From contig JBPCKT010000150.1 of NCBI GenBank assembly GCA_051004015.1, positions 1 to 64,000 on the forward strand: a stretch of 64,000 nt of DNA. The letters run 5' to 3'. Of the stretch, positions 58,197 through 64,000 are shown piece by piece. Both the position numbers and the translations under genes were made by a program. The number at the start of each line of letters is the position of its first letter. The first letter of the stretch is position 1. The notes below the pieces were generated by a model that was not told the DNA's origin, made no database searches, and saw only the letters and a list, made by a program, of their open reading frames with translations. Origin of the DNA: SXOA01 sp051004015 (GTDB lineage Bacteria; Planctomycetota; Planctomycetia; Pirellulales; Pirellulaceae).

Positions 58197-60923
58197 CTAT
58201 TTCACGCTGGCGGCTTCGTCGGCCACTGTCCCGCGTGGTTTGCGGCGGCTTGACTTGGTTGGCGCGCCGTTGCCGTCTTGCGGAGCGGCGATGGGCGTGA
58301 AGGTGTACGCGTCCCCTGCAAAATCAATCTTCACGCCGCTGCCGGCGGGAATGTTTCCTTTGAGGATTTCCGTGGCCAGCGGGTTCTGCAGCCGCTGCTG
58401 GATGACTCGCTTGAGCGGGCGAGCGCCGTAGAGCGGGTCGTACCCTTCGTCGGCAATCGCCTGCCGGGCGGCATCGCTGACCACCAGGCCAATCTCCTGC
58501 TGCTCGAGCTGCTTTCGCAGTCGCTGCAGTTGCAGGTCCACGATGCGGGTGATCTGATCCTTGGCCAGCGGCTGGAAGACGATGGTTTCGTCGATGCGGT
58601 TGAGGAATTCCGGCAGGAATTTTCCCTGCATGGCCTCTTTCACCGCGACCTTGATCTCCTCCGCGGTCCCTCGCTCGCGGGTGATTTCCTGGATCATCTG
58701 GCTGCCGATGTTGCTGGTCATCACCACGATGGTGTTCGTGAAGTTCACGGTATGACCGTGGTTATCGGTCAGGCGGCCGTCATCCAGCACTTGCAAAAGC
58801 ACATTGAACACATCGCGGTGGGCTTTCTCAATTTCGTCAAGCAGCACCACGGAGTAAGGCCGGCGGCGGACCGCTTCGGTCAGCTTGCCCCCCTCTTCGT
58901 AGCCGACGTAACCCGGTGGGGCCCCAATCAGCCGGCTGACGTTGTGCTTCTCCATGAATTCGCTCATGTCGATGCGGACCATCGCGTTCTCGTCGTCGAA
59001 CATGATCTCGGCGAGCGCCTTGCAAAGCTCCGTTTTCCCCACGCCGGTCGGCCCCAGGAAAATGAACGAGCCGATCGGCCGGTTCGGGTCCTGCATTCCG
59101 CTGCGGCTGCGGCGGACGGCGCTCGACACGGCGGTCACCGCCTCGTCTTGCCCTACCACACGCTGGTGCAGCCGCTCTTCCATGACCAGGAGCTTGGCCC
59201 GCTCGGTTTCGAGCATTCGCGAGACCGGAATGCCGGTCCAGGCGGCAACAACCTCCGCGATTTCGTCCTCGGTCACTTCCTTGCGGAGCAGCCGCCGCTC
59301 GGACTTTTTCGGGGCCGGCTTCTCCTCCTCCTCGTCCTGGGCCTCGAGCTGTTTTTGCAGGGCTTCCTTCCGCTTGAGAAGCTGCAGGAGCTGGTTGTAA
59401 TCGTCTTCGCTGGGGAGCTCTCCGCGGGACTGCTTGTCCTTGATGGTCGTTTCGAGCTGCTGATATTCAAGCTCGGCTTTTTCCAAGTCGGTGCGGACGG
59501 CCTTGATGTCCCCCGCCCCCAGCTTTTCGGTCTCCCACTGCTCGCGGAGCGAAGCCAGCTTCCGTTTCACCTCGGCCATTTCGGCCTCCACGTCGGCCTT
59601 CTGATCCTGGGTGGAAGAGTCCGTCTCTTCGGCGAGCTGCCGATGGGCAAGCTCGAGTTGCCGCAGCCGGCGCTGCACCTCGTCGATCTCCGTCGGCACG
59701 CTCCCCAGCTCGATCGCCAGCTTGCTGGCCGCTTCGTCCACCAGATCGATGGCCTTGTCAGGCAGAAAACGGTCCGTGATGTAGCGGTGCGAAAGCTTGG
59801 CCGCGGCCACGAGCGCGGAGTCCTTGATCTTCACGCCATGGTGGGCCTCGTACCGCGGCTTGAGCCCCCGCAAAATGCTGATGGTGTCTTCCACATTCGG
59901 CTCGTTGACATAAACCGGCTGAAAGCGGCGCTCCAGGGCCGCGTCTCTTTCCACGTGCTTGCGATATTCATCCAGCGTCGTCGCGCCGATGCACCGCAAC
60001 TGCCCGCGAGCCAGCGCCGGCTTGAGCAGGTTGGCTGCGTCCGCCGCCCCTTCCGCAGCGCCGGCCCCGATGACGGTATGCAGCTCGTCGATGAACAGGA
60101 TCACGCCGCCGCTGGATTCCTCCACTTCCCGCAGCACCGCCTTGAGCCGTTCTTCGAACTCGCCGCGGAACTTGGCCCCAGCGATCAAGAGGCCCATGTC
60201 CAGGGCGATAACTCGTTTGTTCTTCAGGCTGGTCGGCACGTCCCCCTGCACGATGCGGAGAGCCAGCCCTTCCGCAATGGCCGTCTTGCCGACGCCCGGC
60301 TCGCCAATGAGGACGGGGTTGTTCTTGGTGCGGCGGGAGAGGACCTGCATCACGCGGCGGATTTCGCTATCGCGCCCGATGACCGGATCGAGCTTGCCAG
60401 CGGTCGCCCTTTCGACGAGATCGATGCCGTATTTCTTGAGGGCCTGGTATTTCTCCTCGGGGCTTTGGTCGGTCACGCGCTGCGAGCCGCGGACCGTGCG
60501 GAGCGCGCCCAGAATGTCTTTTTCACTCACTCCGTTGATTTGCAGCAGGTTCTTCACGGATGACGCCACTTTCGTGAGCGCCAGCAGCAGGTGCTCGACC
60601 GAGACGAACTCGTCCTTCATCGCCGCCGCTTCCTTATCCGCCCCCTCCAGCACCTGCATCAGGGTCTTGTTCGGCTGGGGAACGTTGCCGCCGGAGCTTT
60701 TAACCAGCCGGCTGAGTTCCCCTTCGGTGAGGCGGGCCAGTTGCTGGGGATTGGCCCCGATCTTCTCCAGGACGGGCTTGGCAATCCCCTCGCCGTCGGC
60801 CAGGACCGCCGCCAGCAGGTGCAGCGGGTCCATCTCGGGGTTTCCCCGCTCCCCCGCCGCCGACTGGGCAGCCTGCAGGGCTTCCTGGGCTTTCAGCGTC
60901 AATTTGTCCATGCGAAAGGCCAT
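58197..60923 (-). CDS. clpB: ATP-dependent protein disaggregase ClpB
   Basis: 908 residues, somewhat longer than E. coli ClpB (857). N-terminal Clp_N repeats (MDKLTLKAQEALQAAQSAAG..., NPEMDPLHLLAAVLADGEGI), first AAA+ domain with Walker A GEPGVGKT and VILFIDELHT, a coiled middle domain (about residues 410-560) and a second AAA+ domain with GPTGVGKT and LLDEIEKAHRDVFN. It resolves stress aggregates with DnaK. The middle domain carries an acidic/basic stretch DEEEEKPAPKKSERR that is longer than usual. A perfect palindrome lies 34 bp upstream of the start. Confidence 0.96.
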   Translation of the reverse strand: MAFRMDKLTLKAQEALQAAQSAAGERGNPEMDPLHLLAAVLADGEGIAKPVLEKIGANPQQLARLTEGELSRLVKSSGGNVPQPNKTLMQVLEGADKEAAAMKDEFVSVEHLLLALTKVASSVKNLLQINGVSEKDILGALRTVRGSQRVTDQSPEEKYQALKKYGIDLVERATAGKLDPVIGRDSEIRRVMQVLSRRTKNNPVLIGEPGVGKTAIAEGLALRIVQGDVPTSLKNKRVIALDMGLLIAGAKFRGEFEERLKAVLREVEESSGGVILFIDELHTVIGAGAAEGAADAANLLKPALARGQLRCIGATTLDEYRKHVERDAALERRFQPVYVNEPNVEDTISILRGLKPRYEAHHGVKIKDSALVAAAKLSHRYITDRFLPDKAIDLVDEAASKLAIELGSVPTEIDEVQRRLRQLELAHRQLAEETDSSTQDQKADVEAEMAEVKRKLASLREQWETEKLGAGDIKAVRTDLEKAELEYQQLETTIKDKQSRGELPSEDDYNQLLQLLKRKEALQKQLEAQDEEEEKPAPKKSERRLLRKEVTEDEIAEVVAAWTGIPVSRMLETERAKLLVMEERLHQRVVGQDEAVTAVSSAVRRSRSGMQDPNRPIGSFIFLGPTGVGKTELCKALAEIMFDDENAMVRIDMSEFMEKHNVSRLIGAPPGYVGYEEGGKLTEAVRRRPYSVVLLDEIEKAHRDVFNVLLQVLDDGRLTDNHGHTVNFTNTIVVMTSNIGSQMIQEITRERGTAEEIKVAVKEAMQGKFLPEFLNRIDETIVFQPLAKDQITRIVDLQLQRLRKQLEQQEIGLVVSDAARQAIADEGYDPLYGARPLKRVIQQRLQNPLATEILKGNIPAGSGVKIDFAGDAYTFTPIAAPQDGNGAPTKSSRRKPRGTVADEAASVK

Positions 60924-60956
60924 GGGGGTAATCCTGGGGTACGAAAAATCTCCTGC

Positions 60957-60971
60957 CGGACAGAATGTCCG
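60957..60971. promoter_or_regulatory. Perfect 15-bp palindrome upstream of clpB (candidate operator)
   Basis: CGGACA-GAA-TGTCCG, a perfect inverted repeat with three-base centre, 34 bp before the clpB start. No CIRCE element or clear sigma-32 promoter was seen. The regulator is unknown. Confidence 0.5.
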
Positions 60972-61029
60972 ATTTTCAGCGCTTCCACGGAGAAAAGCAA
61001 ATTCGATGCCTACCTCGCCCGGCTGGAAC

Positions 61030-61052
61030 GGGGTCGGGAGGGGTTTCGCGGC
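61030..61052. repeat. Solitary half of a GTCGGGA-family REP
   Basis: GGGGTCGGGAGGGGTTTCGC and the next GGC match the left arm of the REP family; no complementary arm follows within 100 bp. Confidence 0.75.
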
Positions 61053-61062
61053 AAGGTCTTAT

Positions 61063-61310
61063 CAGTGGCGAGCCCTCTTGATTCATGCCACCCCCCGGAG
61101 GAGCGGAATGATTCATGATTCAAAGTGCTTTGCGCGGGGCACTTTTTGCGATTCTGCCCCGGCGCAAGTCTTTGTACAAATGTACTTTACGGCGAATCAC
61201 TTGATTCATCGCTGATGCAAAACCCGATTTCTTGATTCACGGCCACGATCCCGCCTGGCGTCGATTTTCCTTGCGCGACTTACGTCAGATCATTAGGGAG
61301 TAAGTCCCCT
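61063..61310 (+). repeat. Partial, diverged copy C of the 500-bp element
   Basis: Shares with copy A, in order, CCCCCGGAGGAGC, CGCAAGTCTTTG, TTGATTCACGGCC and the palindrome GCGACTTACGTC...GTAAGTCCC, but lacks the first palindrome and the whole downstream half. Most of the remaining 61310-61517 shows no feature. Confidence 0.55.
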
Positions 61311-61517
61311 GCTCTCAAATTTCCAAACTCAAATCCGGGCTTCCCTCCGCACGCACTCTCTCCCCGCCTCAACGCTCGCCTGCTACCAACTTATCAAAGA
61401 ACTCGCCGGTTTCTCGCCGGCCCGTATTGGTTCTATTGTACACTATAGAAGTGGCTTTGTCTACAAACGCGCGGAAATGACTGAGTTTGTGGGCAACTCG
61501 TCATATTGCCCACAAAC

Positions 61518-61829
61518 CTACCAGGGAAATCCAGCTTTCATCCAGCCCTGAGCCGTCGAGCATAGCACTAGCCCTTCCAGAAATGCCGCTGCTCCCCAGA
61601 GCACGAATCCCCATCGGCGACAATAAAACAGCGTACACACACCAATTGGCACGGGGATTATGGAAACAACGACGATTGCCGGCCAGTTATCTGCCAGTAC
61701 CACAAGGAAAAAGGCTCCCACGGCTACCACAAGAAAAGCGAATCCCGGCCAAGCCCCTGAAGAATGATTTGGGAACTCCTCATCTTGAGAGCTTGGGTAT
61801 TTCGGTGGTTCGTAGGGATTTTGTTCCAC
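61518..61829 (-). CDS. Small membrane protein with NPYEPP N-terminus (103 aa)
   Basis: The N-terminal NPYEPPKYPSS motif marks a planctomycete family of small membrane proteins. Two or three hydrophobic segments follow: FAFLVVAVGAFFLVVLADNW, AIVVVSIIPVPIGVCTLF and FVLWGAAAFLEGLVLC. Function unknown. Confidence 0.7.
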   Translation of the reverse strand: MEQNPYEPPKYPSSQDEEFPNHSSGAWPGFAFLVVAVGAFFLVVLADNWPAIVVVSIIPVPIGVCTLFYCRRWGFVLWGAAAFLEGLVLCSTAQGWMKAGFPW

Positions 61830-61887
61830 GCCTATATTCTACCAGCGCAGCAAAAAGCCCCGCTACTCTGGCGGGGCTGGCGGCAGA

Positions 61888-62085
61888 CTAGCTCGCCTGT
61901 GCGAAGTCCGGGCTAATCCCTAGCTCGTGCATCGCCTGAATGACGCAGCAGACATTGTGGCAAACGAACTTGCACAGAGTCTCGTTTTTCATCGCCACGT
62001 CCGTCTTTGATCGAAGGGAGTCGCCGAACTTGGCCTTGCACATACGGAAAGTGCTTTCGACGTTGTTAGGCGACGCCAGTTCTGC
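61888..62085 (-). pseudogene. Transposase C-terminal remnant (DDE type)
   Basis: On the minus strand a frame without start codon reads SPNNVESTFRMCKAKFGDSL then RSKTDVAMKNETLCKFVCHN and closes with IQAMHELGISPDF before a TAG. This matches the C-terminal end of IS4/IS5-like transposases; the Glu of NNVESTF fits the catalytic Glu of the DDE triad. A TAG in frame near 62092 and the lack of an upstream region show it is a broken remnant. Confidence 0.75.
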
Positions 62086-62281
62086 GGATAACTATAGAAG
62101 TGCCAATGCCCAGGGGTCGCCGGAATTCTTTGGGCGTTTCGCGCCGGGCCCCTCCCGGTACAATACCCATAGGAGGTGCAGCCTTCCGCCAACGGCTCGG
62201 CGAATCGTAGAATGGTAATCCACGAGCAACCGCCTCACCGCCGGTGAACAGAGTCAGAGACCTACAAGACGAAGAATTGTT

Positions 62282-63004
62282 ATGGGAAGAAATTTCGAAA
62301 ATCGCAAGAATTCGATCTTCAAGACGGCTGATCAGAAATCGAAGCTGTACTCCAAGTATGGCAAGCAATTGTACGTCGTTGCCAAGAGTGGCGTCGCGGA
62401 CCCCGAGGTCAATGTGGCTTTGCGAAGTTTGGTGGAGAAAGCCAAACGGGACCAGGTCCCTGCCCATGTCATTGAAAAGGCGATTGAGAAAGCCCGGGGC
62501 GCAGGGGGCGAGGACTTCGTGTCCGCCCGCTACGAAGGCTTTGGTCCGGGGGGCTCCCTGGTCATCGTCGATTGTCTAACGGATAACAACACACGTACGA
62601 TTTCCGAGATCCGCAATTGTTTCACCAAGACCGGTTCCAAATTGGGAGCCACCGGCTCCGTCGCCCTGTGGTTTGACCACCTCGCGATTCTGTCCTTCAA
62701 AGGGGACAATGAAGAGCAAGTGCTGGAATCGATGCTGGGCGCCGACGTCAATGTCGATGAGATCGAATCCAAGGATGGCTCCCTGACGATCTTTGCGCCC
62801 CCCAGCGAGTTTTACAAAGCCAAGACTGCGCTCATGCAAGCGTTTCCTGGAACCGAGTTGGAAGTTCAGGAGATCACCTTTCTCCCTCAGACCAGCAAGA
62901 CACTTAGTCCGGAAGACTTGCTCGTGTTCCAAAAGTTGATCAGCATGCTGTACGACTGCGATGACGTGCAGAACGTTTATCACAACGCCGATTTGCCGAG
63001 CTAG
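62282..63004 (+). CDS. YebC/PmpR-family regulator, YeeN type
   Basis: 240 residues. The N-terminus MGRNFENRKNSIFKTADQKS differs from the YebC form (AGHSKWANI) and is closer to YeeN. Other family sequences: SKYGKQLYVVAKSGVADPEV, HVIEKAIEKARGAGGEDFVS, YEGFGPGGSLVIVDCLTDNN and the ending LYDCDDVQNVYHNADLP. YebC proteins have been linked to transcription regulation and to translation of difficult peptide stretches; which applies here is not determined. Confidence 0.92.
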   Translation: MGRNFENRKNSIFKTADQKSKLYSKYGKQLYVVAKSGVADPEVNVALRSLVEKAKRDQVPAHVIEKAIEKARGAGGEDFVSARYEGFGPGGSLVIVDCLTDNNTRTISEIRNCFTKTGSKLGATGSVALWFDHLAILSFKGDNEEQVLESMLGADVNVDEIESKDGSLTIFAPPSEFYKAKTALMQAFPGTELEVQEITFLPQTSKTLSPEDLLVFQKLISMLYDCDDVQNVYHNADLPS

Positions 63005-63008
63005 CGCC

Positions 63009-63066
63009 CAAAGTACTCCTCACGCTCCGCGTGAGGAATCATCTCGCGGAGCGAGATGAGTACTAT
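63009..63066. repeat. Double-hairpin repeat AGTACT, copy 2
   Basis: AAAGTACTCCTCACGCTCCG, CGTGAGG, then CATCTCGCGGAGCGAGATG and AGTACT: the inverse of the 54241-54298 element. It sits between the convergent ends of the YebC-family and TadC-like genes and may terminate both. Confidence 0.9.
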
Positions 63067-63071
63067 TCTTG

Positions 63072-64000
63072 TTACTCCGCTGCCGGCCGGGACCGCGTGG
63101 CGTCGCGGATGGCGTCGGGATTCTGGTTCAAGTCATTGAGTGTATTCACGATGCGGTCCGTGCTGACGCTGAGTTGGTCGTTGGCGTTGAGCGGATTGGT
63201 GCTTGGATTGAAGAAGTCAGACAATTGCAGGAAGGCCGGCGACATGAGCAGGATCAGCACGGCCGGGGCGAAGCAGAACATCAGCGGGAAGGTGAGCAGC
63301 ACCGGCGTGCGGTTGGCCCGCAGGGTGGCAAGCTGCTTGCGGGTTGTGCGGAAGTGGTCCGCCTGGTCGCGGAGCGAGCCGGAGAGGGAGGAGCCGAGGT
63401 GGTCGCCGCGGGTGAGGATGGTGGCGACCTGCCGCACTTCGGGCGTATCCAGGCGGTTGGCCCATTCGGCCAGCGCCATCCGCATGCTGTGCACCTCGGT
63501 CTGCTTCTTCATGATCTGCAGCTCTTCGGCCAGGGCGGGATAGCTGGGGGCGATGTTCTTGCTGACGTGGTCGAGGCTGGCGGCCAGGGGCATTCCGCCG
63601 CCGAGGCACATGCTGAGCATGTCCAGCATGTCCGACAGCCCTTCGTTGATCTGCCGCAGCCGCCGCCGCCGCACGATCCAGACATAGAGACGGGGAATGA
63701 TCGACAGCACCATCGACGCGACGCCGCCGGCAATCAGGTATCGCCAGGTGAACTCCGGCTCCGCGACGGCCAGAATTCCCGCCACGATCAGCGGAAAGAC
63801 CATCAGCAGGAAGCGGAAGGCGTACACGCTGGCCCGAGCGGTCGGCGAGTACATACCCGCCTGCCTGAGCATCTGGCCGAACTCTTTCTTTTCCTTCTGC
63901 GATTCGGGAATTTGCGAAGCCAGTGCGGGGGTGAGCACGCCGAATGCGCCGCCATTGGCGCGGGGATCCGGACGCGCCGCGGGCCGCGATTCCACCGGCT
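63072..64000 (-). CDS. tadC: Type II secretion F-domain protein, TadC-like (5' end outside the window)
   Basis: At least 307 residues; a GTG at 63995 could start it, but the frame is open to the edge and family members usually have another N-terminal helix, so it is probably cut by the window. GspF/TadC domain: INEGLSDMLDMLSMCLGGGM, LAASLDHVSKNIAPSYPALA, ILTRGDHLGSSLSGSLRDQA and the hydrophobic LLTFPLMFCFAPAVLILLMS. Inner-membrane platform of a Flp/Tad-type pilus. The gene upstream, outside the window, would be expected to be TadB-like. Confidence 0.88.
   Translation of the reverse strand, partial: PVESRPAARPDPRANGGAFGVLTPALASQIPESQKEKKEFGQMLRQAGMYSPTARASVYAFRFLLMVFPLIVAGILAVAEPEFTWRYLIAGGVASMVLSIIPRLYVWIVRRRRLRQINEGLSDMLDMLSMCLGGGMPLAASLDHVSKNIAPSYPALAEELQIMKKQTEVHSMRMALAEWANRLDTPEVRQVATILTRGDHLGSSLSGSLRDQADHFRTTRKQLATLRANRTPVLLTFPLMFCFAPAVLILLMSPAFLQLSDFFNPSTNPLNANDQLSVSTDRIVNTLNDLNQNPDAIRDATRSRPAAE

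Noticed and set aside
58278..60563. A 761-codon open frame antisense to clpB
   Set aside because: It mirrors the codon bias of clpB, has no family motif or start signal, and clpB is certain.
61444..62103. A complete IS element bounded by ACTATAGAAGTG
   Set aside because: The short match is direct, not inverted, and an apparently intact membrane-protein gene lies between; only a remnant can be supported.

Overview
The window looks like chromosome of a planctomycete (Planctomycetota, probably Planctomycetia; order not determined). Markers are two DUF1559 pilin-like secreted proteins with an N-terminal methylation motif, two DUF1501 Tat-exported proteins, two CRTAC1/ASPIC-UnbV FG-GAP proteins next to a multihaem cytochrome with TPRs, PPC-domain secreted proteins, NPYEPP-type small membrane proteins, high G+C and many short dispersed palindromes. 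No rRNA, tRNA, CRISPR array, prophage or conjugative module was recognised.

1-8.4 kb: a zinc-ribbon/GYF membrane protein; a BtuB-like TonB receptor behind a clear cobalamin riboswitch; a DUF1559 protein with its own terminator; a translationally coupled pair of unknown membrane proteins; peptidase T; a small membrane protein plus DUF2752 behind a good sigma-70-type promoter. 8.4-13.3 kb: kdsD, kdsC and a 1031-residue OstA/LptA-like protein, an arrangement like the enterobacterial kdsD-kdsC-lptC-lptA cluster, so probably Kdo synthesis and LPS export. 13.3-22.2 kb: two unknown proteins, a PPC-domain protein, an NtrC-type regulator, a BON protein and the B12-dependent ribonucleotide reductase nrdJ, whose upstream region carries tandem NrdR-box-like sites overlapping a promoter. 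The cobalamin uptake gene and the cobalamin-dependent enzyme make B12 a recurring theme.

22.6-32.8 kb: a repeat-rich stretch. An alkyladenine glycosylase gene (mpg) carries an in-frame palindrome; a RAYT (REP-associated tyrosine transposase) gene sits between two direct copies of a two-palindrome unit of the same family. Then come a benzoylformate-decarboxylase-like TPP enzyme, DUF3052, an M19 dipeptidase, and a sugar-acid pair (2-keto-3-deoxy-arabinonate dehydratase-like and 2,5-dioxovalerate dehydrogenase-like) likely feeding 2-oxoglutarate. 32.8-45.5 kb: a PIN-domain toxin-antitoxin pair, a Ski2-like helicase, two DUF1501 proteins, mscL, a PncC/CinA-C protein, an EamA transporter and several anchored unknowns.

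45.5-64 kb: cysK, the CRTAC1/cytochrome/TPR cluster, a DUF1559 plus lipoprotein cassette bracketed by perfect inverted 39-bp repeats, a large TPR protein coupled to a MoaD/ThiS-like protein, clpB, a transposase remnant, a YebC-family (YeeN-type) regulator and the 3' part of a tadC-like gene running off the window.

The most unusual feature is the palindrome load. At least seven families occur, four genes (mpg, the LptA-like gene, the helicase, the TPP enzyme) appear to contain palindromic units translated in frame as linkers, and a roughly 500-bp non-coding element is present in two diverged inverted copies plus a third partial one.
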